From NCBI GenBank assembly GCA_019120525.1, contig DWUW01000370.1, forward strand, positions 1-17,518: DNA of 17,518 bases, written 5' to 3'. Positions 6,183-14,346 of this stretch are shown here, piece by piece (the stretch's first letter is position 1; each line of letters starts with the position of its first letter). Under the pieces are notes generated by a model that did not search any database, had not been told where the DNA came from, and saw only the letters and a program-made list of their open reading frames with translations. A program made the position numbers and the translations under genes. This DNA comes from Candidatus Eisenbergiella stercorigallinarum (GTDB lineage Bacteria; Bacillota; Clostridia; Lachnospirales; Lachnospiraceae).

Positions 6183-7109
6183 ATGAAAAAAGAGAAAAAG
6201 AAAAGGACGGGGAACGCCCTCCTGAGGCGGCAGATCCCGTTCCACATCATGCTCCTTCCCGGCGTTATCTTCACATTTATCTTCAGCTACATTCCCATGG
6301 TCGGAATGAAGATGGCGTTTGAGAAGTTCATTCCCGCCAGAGGGCTGTTCGGCGACCAGGAGTGGATCGGGCTGGAAAATTTTGAATATCTGTTCGCCAT
6401 GCCCGGGGCCATGCAGGCGCTGCGCAACACGGTGGTCATTGCGTTCTGGAAGATCGTGCTCGGGCTGGTGGTCCCCATCGTTGTGGCCATCATGCTGAAC
6501 GAGGTCCGCTCCTCCAAGTTCCGCAGGACGATCCAGACGGTCATTTATATGCCCTATTTCCTTTCCTGGATCGTGTTTTCAGGTGTCCTGATCGATATTC
6601 TGTCCCCGTCCACGGGCGTCGTCAATCAGATGCTCAACGCGGTAGGGATAAAATCCATTTTCTTCCTGGGAAGCAACGATTATTTTCAGCCTACGGTGAT
6701 CTGGACGGATGTGCTGAAAAATTTCGGCTTTAATTCCATCGTCTATCTCGCGGCCATAACGGGGATCGACCTGAGCCTGTACGAGGCGGCGACCATGGAC
6801 GGGGCGAACCGGTTCCAGAAGATCCGCTATATCACCCTTCCGGGGATCCGCATGATCGTGATCCTGATGACTGTGCTGGCGCTCGGGAACGTGCTGAACG
6901 CGGGCTTTGACCAGATCCAGAACCTGATGAGCCCGCAGGTATATGAGACGGGCGACATCGTAGATACCTTTATCTACCGGATCGGCCTGATCGACGCGCA
7001 GTATGGGCCGGCTACGGCGATGGGCCTGCTGAAATCCGCGGTATCCTTTGTTTTTATTTCCACGGCTTATTTTATCGCGGACAAATTTTTTGACTATCAG
7101 ATATTCTAG
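6183..7109 (+). CDS. ABC sugar permease, LplB-type
   Basis: A 308-aa inner-membrane permease. A basic N-terminus (MKKEKKKRTGNALLRRQ) precedes six predicted transmembrane helices, starting at about residue 22 (IMLLPGVIFTFIFSYIP). The cytoplasmic EAA loop that docks on the ATPase is clear at 201-220 (EAATMDGANRFQKIRY...LP). It forms the translocation channel together with the next gene product. The start ATG at 6183 has GGAG at 8-9 nt. No ATPase gene lies in this operon; LplB/YtcP-type systems usually share an MsmX-like ATPase encoded elsewhere. It lies 110 bp after the binding-protein gene, with a stem-loop between, and its stop codon overlaps the next ribosome site. Confidence 0.95.
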   Translation: MKKEKKKRTGNALLRRQIPFHIMLLPGVIFTFIFSYIPMVGMKMAFEKFIPARGLFGDQEWIGLENFEYLFAMPGAMQALRNTVVIAFWKIVLGLVVPIVVAIMLNEVRSSKFRRTIQTVIYMPYFLSWIVFSGVLIDILSPSTGVVNQMLNAVGIKSIFFLGSNDYFQPTVIWTDVLKNFGFNSIVYLAAITGIDLSLYEAATMDGANRFQKIRYITLPGIRMIVILMTVLALGNVLNAGFDQIQNLMSPQVYETGDIVDTFIYRIGLIDAQYGPATAMGLLKSAVSFVFISTAYFIADKFFDYQIF

Positions 7110-7122
7110 GAGGAGAGGGAAA

Positions 7123-8031
7123 ATGGGAAGTATCATGAAAAGAAAGAACAGGCGTCCGGAATCCTTCGGCTCCAAAGTGTTTTCCGCGGTCAACGGACTG
7201 ATCCTGCTCCTGCTTGCCGCCATCTGCCTGCTGCCGGTGATCAACGTGCTGGTGATCTCGTTAAGCAGCAACGACGCGGTAAGGGCGGGCAGAGTGACCT
7301 TCTGGCCGGTGGACTTTACCTTAAGCTCCTATCAGTATGTGGCGCACAGGACAGCCTTCTGGAAGGCGATGGGCGTCACGCTCCTGCGGTGCGCCCTGGG
7401 AGTTACGCTCAATGTGCTGCTGTGCATCCTGACGGCGTACCCTTTGTCCAAGCCGGGAAGCCGGTTTAAGGGAAGGACCGTCTATACCTGGTTCTTTTTC
7501 CTGACCATGCTGATCAACGGCGGGCTGATCCCCGCGTTTATGACGGTAAAAAGCCTGCACCTTCTGGGAACGATCTGGGCGCTGGTGCTGCCGGGGGCGG
7601 TGCCTGTGTTCAATGTGGTGCTGATGATCAACTTTTTCCGGACGGTGCCCTCTGAGCTGGAGGAAGCCGCCATCGTGGACGGGGCGGGGCAGTGGCAGAT
7701 CATGACCAGGATCTTTGTCCCCATCTGCAGGCCCTCCGTGGCGACCATCATGCTGTTTTCCCTGGTCTCCCACTGGAACGCGTGGTTTGACGGGATCATC
7801 TACATGAACAAGCCGGACCAGTATCCGCTGCAGAGCTATCTGAATACGATCATCATCGACGCGGCAAGCCTGACGGCCGGGACGTTCGACTATCAGCTGA
7901 TCAACCTGATCTCGGACCGGACGGTAAAATGCGCCCAGATCTTCGTTTCCATGGTGCCGATCCTGATCCTGTACCCTTTCCTGCAGAGATATTTTGTAAA
8001 GGGTATGGTGATGGGAAGCGTAAAGGGATAA
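7123..8031 (+). CDS. ABC sugar permease, YtcP/LplC-type
   Basis: A 302-aa inner-membrane permease, partner of the LplB-type protein just upstream. Its predicted helices begin around residue 23 (VNGLILLLLAAICLLPVINVLVISL). The family signature FLTMLINGGLIPAF is at 126-139, and the EAA loop is at 181-200 (EAAIVDGAGQWQIMTRIF). The C-terminus ends in the QRYFVKGMVMGSVKG tail typical of this group. The ATG at 7123 was chosen over an upstream in-frame ATG at 7048 because AGGAGG (7108-7113) sits 9 nt before it and the protein then starts at the family's usual point; the longer version would overlap the preceding permease gene by 62 bp. Confidence 0.95.
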   Translation: MGSIMKRKNRRPESFGSKVFSAVNGLILLLLAAICLLPVINVLVISLSSNDAVRAGRVTFWPVDFTLSSYQYVAHRTAFWKAMGVTLLRCALGVTLNVLLCILTAYPLSKPGSRFKGRTVYTWFFFLTMLINGGLIPAFMTVKSLHLLGTIWALVLPGAVPVFNVVLMINFFRTVPSELEEAAIVDGAGQWQIMTRIFVPICRPSVATIMLFSLVSHWNAWFDGIIYMNKPDQYPLQSYLNTIIIDAASLTAGTFDYQLINLISDRTVKCAQIFVSMVPILILYPFLQRYFVKGMVMGSVKG

Positions 8032-8074
8032 CAGCGGGCTGCTTTTTGTAGTACAATACAGGGGAAGGGAGAGG

Positions 8075-9805
8075 ATGCGGATGGGAAAATTAAAGAATTT
8101 CAGGATCATGTATATTATTTTTATGGGAATTCTGATCATCTGCATCAGCTTTCTGAGCGTTATCATGATCGGAAGCGGCTACAGCAGGATCCGCCTGAAA
8201 AATGAAGTGATAAATAACATCGATTCCAGGAGCGCTTTTTTCAGCAATGAGGTGAGCAGGCAGATCGATATGATCTTTCTGGAGCAGACGAATCTGGTCA
8301 ACGACAGCTCCCTGAAAAACATCAGCGTCCTCTGGGACGCCATGAACCGCTATGAACAGATCGAGAGCGTGAGCGGGCTTTCCGAACGGCTGATCCAGCT
8401 GAAGCTGCTGCATACGCTGGTGTCGGATGTGAACGTGTTTTTCCTGAATCAGGAAATGGCAGTGGGGAGCAGCCGCGTCTGGGAAGGGAGGGAGAGCTTT
8501 TCGGAGCTGGTATATGACGAAAGGATCCGGGTGGACGCGGACGGGATCACCCTGACGAGCTGGTTCCCCTCCGCCGTATACGGGGAAGACGCCAATATCA
8601 GCTACTTCATCCAGACAAGGCTGGGAACGGAAAAGCTGGAGGAGTACCTGAATGAATTCATCCGGGAAGAAGAGGGGTGGCTGTGCCTGCTGACGCCGGA
8701 AGGGGAATATCTTGCCGGGGCGGGGGCTGAGACCGGGGAGGAGCTTGCGGAACTGGAGCAGATGAGACGGCAGGCGCAGAGCCTGCTGGACGGCGGCAGC
8801 CAGATCCACCTTACCGGGACAAGGCTTGCCACCTGCGTCCACAATCAGCGGACGGGCTGCTGGCTGCTCTACATTTATCCGCACAGCATGGTCGATCAGC
8901 CGCTGCGCTTCCTGGTCGTCTTCAATATCTGCGCGGTGGCCCTGACCCTGATCCTGTTCATGCTGTTCATGCTGTTCGCCTGGCGCTTCTTTGCCAAGCC
9001 GGTGGACCGGATCCTGAACGCCATGGGAAACCATGACAGACAGTTCTATATCCATGAAAAGAGAAAGGATGAATTCGAATACATATACGAGCGGTACAAT
9101 GAAATGATAACCAAAATGAATGATCTGATGCAGGAAAAGCTGGACGCGGAATACCGGATGAAGCTGGCGCAGCTGAAGCAGCTGCAGTATCAGATCCAGC
9201 CGCATTTTCTGTATAACAGTATTTTTGCCATATCCAGGATGGCGACGCTGGATGAAAATGAGGAGATCGCGGAATTCACCAAAAACCTGGGACAATATTA
9301 TCAGTACATTACAAAGCTGAACTCGGAATGGGTCACCGTCGGGGATGAGCTTCGCTATCTGAAAAATTATCTTTACATCCAGGAAACCCGCTTCGGCGAC
9401 CGGATCGAGGCGGAAATGGACGAGGTGCCTGAGGAGATCCGCGCGCTCAGGATCCCTCCGCTGATCCTGCAGCCCCTGGTGGAGAACGCGTACGAGCACG
9501 GCGTGAAGGAGATGCTTTCCGGAGGGAGGATCCGGATCCGCGTGGGATATGAGGACGGGATCTTTACCTTTGAAGTTAAGGACAATGGAAAGGGCGTTTC
9601 CGAAGAGGAGCTTCAGGAGATCCATGAGGATTTTGAGAAGCAGAACGAAGAGATGGAAGTGGTGCACGGGCTGACCAACGTGTATATACGGATCCGGCGG
9701 ATCTATGGGGACGACGGGACGGTAGCCATTGAAAGAGGGAAGGACGGCGGGACGAAGACCACGATCAGGATAAAGATGGGACAGGAGGGGAAGGCACATG
9801 TATAA
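8075..9805 (+). CDS. YesM-like sensor histidine kinase
   Basis: A 576-aa membrane kinase of the LytS/YesM type. TM1 is at about 11-33, followed by a roughly 245-residue extracytoplasmic sensor domain and TM2 at about 279-304 (VVFNICAVALTLILFMLFML). A HAMP-like linker and coiled coil (about 305-370) precede the His_kinase motif QIQPHFLYN with H377 as the phospho-acceptor. The ATP-binding domain shows PLVENAYEHG (N471) and KDNGKG (502-507). Its last 8 bp overlap the response regulator gene, a strong sign of a cognate pair. Kinases of this type beside sugar importers sense the carbohydrate, directly or through the binding protein. A start two codons later (8081) is equally possible. Confidence 0.93.
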   Translation: MRMGKLKNFRIMYIIFMGILIICISFLSVIMIGSGYSRIRLKNEVINNIDSRSAFFSNEVSRQIDMIFLEQTNLVNDSSLKNISVLWDAMNRYEQIESVSGLSERLIQLKLLHTLVSDVNVFFLNQEMAVGSSRVWEGRESFSELVYDERIRVDADGITLTSWFPSAVYGEDANISYFIQTRLGTEKLEEYLNEFIREEEGWLCLLTPEGEYLAGAGAETGEELAELEQMRRQAQSLLDGGSQIHLTGTRLATCVHNQRTGCWLLYIYPHSMVDQPLRFLVVFNICAVALTLILFMLFMLFAWRFFAKPVDRILNAMGNHDRQFYIHEKRKDEFEYIYERYNEMITKMNDLMQEKLDAEYRMKLAQLKQLQYQIQPHFLYNSIFAISRMATLDENEEIAEFTKNLGQYYQYITKLNSEWVTVGDELRYLKNYLYIQETRFGDRIEAEMDEVPEEIRALRIPPLILQPLVENAYEHGVKEMLSGGRIRIRVGYEDGIFTFEVKDNGKGVSEEELQEIHEDFEKQNEEMEVVHGLTNVYIRIRRIYGDDGTVAIERGKDGGTKTTIRIKMGQEGKAHV

Positions 9806-11477
9806 TCTGCTGATCATTGACGACGAACCGCTGATCCTGGAGTCGCTGTATCAGATGGTGCTGAAAAAGAAGAAAGAGCAGCTGTATCTGTTCAAGGCGA
9901 CAAACGGGCCGGAGGCGCTGCGGATCTTTGAAAGCCGCCATATCGATATCATGATGACGGATATCTGCATGCCAGGGATGGACGGCATCCGCCTGCAGGA
10001 GATCGTCCGTGAAAAATGGCCGGACTGCCAGGTCATTTTCCTGACCGGGCAGAAAGAGTTTGCCCTGGCGAAGAGGGCAGTGACGCCCGGCGTGATCTCC
10101 TATGTGCTCAAAACGGAGGAGGACAGCGCCATCCTCTCGGCAATAGACATGGCCTGGGAGAGGCTGGAAAAGCTGTACAGCGACCGCGCCCGCGTCATGG
10201 GGCTGCACAGGAGCCTGCAGGAAGCCATACCGGTCATGAAAAGGGACTGTGTGAAAAGCATCCTCTACAACAGGAGCCATGAAGACGGGATCCCTTCCGG
10301 CCTTTCAGAACAGCTTCGGGTGGTGAATCCGGATTTTCAGGCGGATGCCCCCTTCCTTCTGTTCCTAACGGACCTGTCGGAAACGCCGGACACCATGGAG
10401 CAGGAGGCCGTAAGGGAGATCCTGGACCAGACCGTTCCCGGGAAATATGTCCGCCTTTCCGCTTTTTCCGAAAAAAATATCCTCTGCTTTTTCCTGCAGG
10501 GAGAGATCAGCGTGAAGCTGCTGCGGGAATTTCTGGATATCGCGCTGAACATGTGTGAGAAATCCGGGCTCCGGAAGCCGGATATCTATATTTTCGGACA
10601 GCCGGTATCCGTGAAGGACGCGGCGGACGCCTGGTATTTCCTGAACTGCAGGAGGATCGAGCTTGGCGTGGAAAACGGGATCAGCGTCTGCCTCCCCGAC
10701 AAAACGGGCACAGAAGCCCAGGCGGCAGGCATTGCCTGCGAGGACGCGATCGACAGGGAGCTTCTGGATAATTACCTGATCCAGCTGGACCGGGACGGCT
10801 GGCTGAATGCCGTCCGCAACCTTTTCCTGCGGGCAGGGCAGGGCGGAGAAATGCAGAGGATCAGCGCCTACATGGAAACGGCGGCGTCTCTTCTCATGGC
10901 GATCCGCCAGTATATCCCGCAGGAGAATTCCTTCCTGGACGAGGCGGGCCTCAGGAGGCTTTCCAATTACCAGTATCATGAAAATTTCAAGGCCGCCTGC
11001 GCCTGGCTGACAGAGCTCTCGGAACGCTATTTCCTGGAACGGGAGCGGGCAAGGACGGACGCGAGAAGCTACCTGATCCGCAGGGTAAACCGTTATGTGG
11101 AGGAACATCTGGCGGACGATGTGTCGTTAGTCGGGATCGGCGACCATCTGGGGCTGAGCGCGTCCTATCTTTCCCGGCTCTATAAGGAGGTGGCGGGGAT
11201 ATCGCTGAACCGCTACATCGCCGACAGAAGGATCAGCGCGGCGAAAAGGCTCCTCGCGGATGAAACCATAAAGATGCAGTCCATCGCGGAACAGACCGGG
11301 CTGCGCAGCGCGTCCTATTTTACCCATTACTTTAAGAGATACACCGGCTCCACGCCGCAGGAATACCGGAAGAACCTGAACGGGGTCCGGGACGCTGCGG
11401 CAGGGGGCGAAGAAAGAAAAGGAGAAGAAGAAAATGAAGATGAAACGGATCGCGGCGGTGCCGCTGGTCACGCATGA
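9798..11477 (+). CDS. YesN-like response regulator with AraC-type DNA-binding domain
   Basis: A 559-aa regulator. The receiver domain (1-120) has D8/D9, the phospho-acceptor D55 in MTDICMPGMDG, T83 and K105 (SYVLKTEE). A long middle region (about 130-420) has no motif I recognise, as is normal for YesN-type proteins. The C-terminal AraC domain (about 425-527) has both helix-turn-helix units: DVSLVGIGDHLGLSASYLSRLYKE, and IAEQTGLRSASYFTHYFKRYTG followed by the TPQEYRK end. The ATG at 9798 follows AGGAGG and overlaps the kinase stop codon. Phosphorylation by the kinase should switch on the operon, probably through the CACAAT repeats near 4194-4219. The protein carries a 32-residue acidic tail beyond the usual end, partly encoded where the next gene has already begun. 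Confidence 0.93.
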   Translation: MYNLLIIDDEPLILESLYQMVLKKKKEQLYLFKATNGPEALRIFESRHIDIMMTDICMPGMDGIRLQEIVREKWPDCQVIFLTGQKEFALAKRAVTPGVISYVLKTEEDSAILSAIDMAWERLEKLYSDRARVMGLHRSLQEAIPVMKRDCVKSILYNRSHEDGIPSGLSEQLRVVNPDFQADAPFLLFLTDLSETPDTMEQEAVREILDQTVPGKYVRLSAFSEKNILCFFLQGEISVKLLREFLDIALNMCEKSGLRKPDIYIFGQPVSVKDAADAWYFLNCRRIELGVENGISVCLPDKTGTEAQAAGIACEDAIDRELLDNYLIQLDRDGWLNAVRNLFLRAGQGGEMQRISAYMETAASLLMAIRQYIPQENSFLDEAGLRRLSNYQYHENFKAACAWLTELSERYFLERERARTDARSYLIRRVNRYVEEHLADDVSLVGIGDHLGLSASYLSRLYKEVAGISLNRYIADRRISAAKRLLADETIKMQSIAEQTGLRSASYFTHYFKRYTGSTPQEYRKNLNGVRDAAAGGEERKGEEENEDETDRGGAAGHA

Positions 11478-13413
11478 CCCTTATTTTTCCGTCTGGTCCC
11501 AGGCGGACAGGCTGTACGATGACGAAACCAGGCACTGGTCCCAGGAACCGCTGAGGATGTACGGTTCCCTGGAACTGGACGGCAGGGAATACTTTTTTAT
11601 GGGAAGAAGGGCGGAAAGGGAGGAGATCCCCCAGACGCTTCTGGAGGTGAGCGCTACCTCCACCAGATACCGGTTTGAAAATGAGGCGGCGGCCCTGGAA
11701 GTGACCTTTACCTCCCCGCTGCTTCCGGATGACCTGAAGGTGTTTTCCAGGCCCTGCTCCTATATCCGGTTCCGGCTGGACAGGCACAGGGAAGCGGAAG
11801 CCTCCGTGCGCCTCCGGATCAGCGCGGACTTTGTCCGGCGGACCTCCGGCCCGATCTTCGGGAACGCCCATATGTGGACAGAGGAGGAAACCTCCTTCCC
11901 TTATGTGTATATGTACAAGGGAAACCAGCGTATTCTTGGGGACAGCGGGGATAACAGGAGGATCGACTGGGGAAACGTCTATCTGGCGGCGCAAAAGGGA
12001 GAGGCCGCGTTATCCTTCTGCCAGAAGGAAGAGTGCCTGGAAGCGGAGATTTCCTTCCGGGACAGGGAGGAAGCCTGCGTGGTGCTGGGCTTTGACGATA
12101 TCCTTTCCGTGCATTATCTTGACGGCGCGAGATCGGGATACTGGAAAAAATACTATCGCAATCTGCCGGAGGCGCTTGCGGCCTGCCTGAAGGAAAAGGA
12201 TGAGGTCCTCTCCAGGTGCGGCGCGTTTGACAGGGAACTGGAAGAACGGGCGAAAAAGAGCGGGGGAGACGTCTACGCGTTTCTGTGCGACGCAAGCTAC
12301 AGACAGGCCATGGCGGGGCATAAGCTGATCGCGGACGGAGAAGGGAATCCGGTCTTCCTTTCCAAGGAATGTGATTCCAACGGCTGTATCGGGACGGTTG
12401 ATGTCAGTTACCCTTCGGCGCCTTTGCTGCTTTGCTTTTCACCGGAGCTGGCGGAAGCGATGCTCAGGCCCATCTTCGCTTTCGCGCGCAGGCCTGTATG
12501 GTGCTTTGATTTCGCGCCCCATGACGTGGGACGCTATCCCTATGCCACCGGCCAGATCTATGGACTGAAGCAGGAGAACAGGTGGCTGGAATTCACGGAA
12601 GAAGAGGGGATGCTCTATCCCTTTTACGCGGATTATCCAGACGGAAGGGAGGTCTATGACTTCAGGACGCAGATGCCGGTGGAGGAATGCGGGAATATGC
12701 TGATCATGACGGCGGCAGTCTGCCGCATGGAAGGAAGCGCCCGGCCCGCGCTCCCGCATATGGACACGCTTCGGAAATGGGTGGATTATCTGGTCCGTTA
12801 TGGGAAGGACCCGCAGGAACAGCTGTGCACGGACGATTTTGCCGGTCACCTGGCGCACAATGTCAACCTTTCCGCCAAGGCGATCATGGGGATCGAGGCT
12901 TACGCGCAGATCTGCGGGCTGGCAGGCAGAAAAGAGGAAGCCCGGAGCTTCCATGCCATAGCCGCGGAATATGCGGCATACTGGGAGAAAGAGGCGGCAG
13001 AAGGGGACCATACGCTTCTGGCCTACGGCCGGCCGGACAGCTGGAGCCTGAAATATAACGCGGTATGGGATCTCTTCTTTGGCAGCCATCTGTTCTCAGA
13101 GGGCGTACTGGAACGGGAAGTGGATTTTTATATCCGGAAACGGGAAAAATACGGCGTGCCGTTAGACTGCCGGAAAAGATATGCCAAGAGCGACTGGACC
13201 CTTTGGTGCAGCGCCATGACGGAGGATCCGGAAAAACGCGGGAAGCTGATGGAACCCGTCGCCCGCTTCCTGGAAGAAACAGGGGACCGGGTTCCGTTTT
13301 CAGACTGGTATGACGCCGGGACCGGAAATTACTGCCATTTTAAGGGGCGTACCGTACAGGGCGGCATTTTCATGCCGATGCTTCTGGATCAGTTCGCGCG
13401 GAAGGAAGGGTAA
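11434..13413 (+). CDS. GtaA-like DUF4964/DUF5127/DUF4965/DUF1793 protein (probable glycoside-acting enzyme)
   Basis: A 659-aa protein of the family annotated as glutaminase A after a fungal enzyme. Family blocks seen in order: PLVTHDPYFSVWS (10-22); SKECDSNGCIGTVDVSYPSAP (310-330); FDFAPHDVGRYP (358-369); MPVEECGNM (414-422); CTDDFAGHLAHNVNLS (465-480); WSLKYNAVWD (537-546); PFSDWYD (621-627). The C-terminal half is an alpha/alpha toroid like those of many glycosidases. There is no signal peptide, so it acts in the cytoplasm, unlike the secreted fungal protein. The ATG at 11434 has AAAGGAG at 9 nt and overlaps the regulator gene by 44 bp; the conserved block begins so near the N-terminus that a later start is unlikely. 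Its place behind a sugar importer suggests it acts on the imported compound. The exact reaction is unknown. Confidence 0.88.
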   Translation: MKMKRIAAVPLVTHDPYFSVWSQADRLYDDETRHWSQEPLRMYGSLELDGREYFFMGRRAEREEIPQTLLEVSATSTRYRFENEAAALEVTFTSPLLPDDLKVFSRPCSYIRFRLDRHREAEASVRLRISADFVRRTSGPIFGNAHMWTEEETSFPYVYMYKGNQRILGDSGDNRRIDWGNVYLAAQKGEAALSFCQKEECLEAEISFRDREEACVVLGFDDILSVHYLDGARSGYWKKYYRNLPEALAACLKEKDEVLSRCGAFDRELEERAKKSGGDVYAFLCDASYRQAMAGHKLIADGEGNPVFLSKECDSNGCIGTVDVSYPSAPLLLCFSPELAEAMLRPIFAFARRPVWCFDFAPHDVGRYPYATGQIYGLKQENRWLEFTEEEGMLYPFYADYPDGREVYDFRTQMPVEECGNMLIMTAAVCRMEGSARPALPHMDTLRKWVDYLVRYGKDPQEQLCTDDFAGHLAHNVNLSAKAIMGIEAYAQICGLAGRKEEARSFHAIAAEYAAYWEKEAAEGDHTLLAYGRPDSWSLKYNAVWDLFFGSHLFSEGVLEREVDFYIRKREKYGVPLDCRKRYAKSDWTLWCSAMTEDPEKRGKLMEPVARFLEETGDRVPFSDWYDAGTGNYCHFKGRTVQGGIFMPMLLDQFARKEG

Positions 13414-13421
13414 GCCCCCGG

Positions 13422-13451
13422 GAGAGGGACTGGCCGTGGTCAGTCCTTCTC
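13422..13451. terminator. Hairpin shared by the convergent DUF4965 and PepSY genes
   Basis: GAGAGGGACTG (13422-13432) pairs with CAGTCCTTCTC (13441-13451) across an 8-nt loop; one of the 11 pairs is G-U on the plus-strand RNA. The right arm includes the PepSY stop codon and last codons. There is no T-run on either strand, so termination would be inefficient. It may act mainly as a 3'-end stabiliser for both transcripts. Confidence 0.5.
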
Positions 13452-14180
13452 CAGCTTCACGATATCGCCGGTGGCGGCGTCGATCTCGATCTCATACTCC
13501 GCGTATTCATAGCGGATCTCGATCTCATAAACACTTCTTCCATCGTCATAATCCAGGCCGAATTTCACGATATTTTCTTCCGTGGCTCCGGGCACCTGCG
13601 CGAGGGCGAGGGCCTTTGCGTCCGCTTCAGAGAGGGCGGCGGAGGCTGCATTTGTTCCTGCGCCCTGCGCTGCGGAAGCGCCGTTCTGCGCTCTGGCCCA
13701 GTCGTCCATTTCCTGATCGAAGGAGAGGACGGTTCCGTCGGTGGCGCTGATCTCGTAGTCATATTCCTGATTTCCGGAGTAAAATTCCACATCGTAAACC
13801 TGGCGGCCGTCGTCATAGTCGAGCTTGACGCGCAGGCCCGTCACGTCGGCTTCGGTAACGCCCGCGTGGTCGAAGGCGGCCTTCTTCGCGTCGGCCTCGC
13901 TGATGAAGGCGCTGGCTGCCGTGGAGGGCTGGGCGGCGATCTCCACGCTGTCCCCCGCTGCGGGCGTCTGGGCCTGCGCGGATTCGGACGGGGTTACGTT
14001 CAGGGCGGTATCCTGGGAGCCCGCGGTCACGGTCTCCTGGCCGGCCGCGATGGGCTGGGTTTCCGGACCGGCCGCGATGGGCTGGGTCTGCGCTGCGGCT
14101 CCGGACTGGCCGGAGCAGGCGGCAAGGGCCGCGGCGGAAAGGAACAGGGCTGCAGTGCATGCATAGATCTTCTTTTTCAT
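13440..14180 (-). CDS. Lipoprotein with two PepSY domains
   Basis: A 246-aa exported protein. The signal peptide (MKKKIYACTAALFLSAAALAAC) has lipobox LAAC with C22 as the lipid-attachment site. Residues 23-92 are a low-complexity Ala/Gln/Thr/Pro linker including a nine-residue repeat (TQPIAAGPE). Two PepSY domains follow at about 93-157 and 183-246; both carry SEADAK, a central DYDDGR.VY.(V/I)E core and an (S/D)A(T/A)(D/G)G-type turn. PepSY domains are proposed to inhibit or modulate peptidases or to act in the cell-envelope environment. AAAGGAG lies 9 nt before the ATG at 14180. The gene follows an OmpR-type regulator and kinase on the same strand but has its own upstream box, which suggests it is a target of that system. 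Confidence 0.92.
   Translation of the reverse strand: MKKKIYACTAALFLSAAALAACSGQSGAAAQTQPIAAGPETQPIAAGQETVTAGSQDTALNVTPSESAQAQTPAAGDSVEIAAQPSTAASAFISEADAKKAAFDHAGVTEADVTGLRVKLDYDDGRQVYDVEFYSGNQEYDYEISATDGTVLSFDQEMDDWARAQNGASAAQGAGTNAASAALSEADAKALALAQVPGATEENIVKFGLDYDDGRSVYEIEIRYEYAEYEIEIDAATGDIVKLEKD
14041..14087. repeat. 27-bp-period repeat in the PepSY lipoprotein linker
   Basis: CCGGCCGCGATGGGCTGGGT occurs identically at 14041-14060 and 14068-14087, a 27-bp period that encodes the repeated TQPIAAG segment of the lipoprotein linker on the minus strand. Identity at the DNA level suggests a recent duplication. Confidence 0.8.
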
Positions 14181-14246
14181 ATTCTAAATCTCCTTTGCTT
14201 GTTTGGCGTTGTTTCTTTGTTTGTAAGACCAGTTTATCCGGGAAAG

Positions 14247-14263
14247 ATTAAAAAAACATTAAA
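14247..14263 (-). promoter_or_regulatory. TTTAAT-N5-TTTAAT box upstream of the PepSY gene (candidate OmpR-family site)
   Basis: Read on the minus strand, TTTAAT (14263-14258), five bases GTTTT, then TTTAAT (14252-14247): two identical hexamers with an 11-bp period. This is the standard direct-repeat layout bound by dimers of OmpR/PhoB-family regulators; Bacillus PhoP, for example, uses 6-mers with about 5-bp spacing. It lies about 65 bp upstream of the PepSY start codon, and a TTACAA (14226-14221) downstream could serve as a -10. The regulator encoded at 15713-16393 is the obvious candidate protein; binding is inferred. Confidence 0.6.
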
Positions 14264-14278
14264 GCCTGAAAAATTTTT

Positions 14279-14332
14279 ACCGGCAAAAAACGGTTCACCG
14301 GCGAAAAAAGGTTCCTCAGCAAAAAAGCGCCG
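14279..14332. repeat. Three degenerate 18-bp repeats with A6 runs
   Basis: Units at 14279-14296, 14297-14314 and 14315-14332 follow the pattern ACCGGCAAAAAACGGTTC. The first two differ at only two positions; the third is diverged but keeps AGCAAAAAA in register. On the minus strand they give three T6 runs just after the kinase gene. They may be slippage products around the terminator T-run; other roles are possible. Confidence 0.6.
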
Positions 14333-14343
14333 CCGCGGGCAGC
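14321..14343 (-). terminator. Rho-independent terminator of the regulator-kinase operon
   Basis: On the minus strand, GCTGCC-CGC-GGCGGC (14343-14329; six pairs including one G-U) is followed after GC by TTTTTT (14326-14321). It begins three bases after the kinase stop codon. Two more T6 runs from the adjoining repeats follow downstream. Confidence 0.6.
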
Positions 14344-14346
14344 CGC

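Noticed and set aside
8052..8057. TACAAT as an internal promoter before the YesM-like kinase
   Set aside because: No -35-like hexamer is found at 16-18 bp spacing, and the gene is only 43 bp from the permease gene, so operon transcription suffices.
8090..9817. 575-aa open frame on the minus strand
   Set aside because: It is antisense to an intact YesM-type kinase with every catalytic motif; its His-rich, motif-free translation is a shadow of that gene.
11434..13413. Straight annotation as glutaminase
   Set aside because: The family name comes from a secreted fungal enzyme; this protein has no signal peptide and sits in a sugar-importer operon, so glutaminase activity is not assumed.
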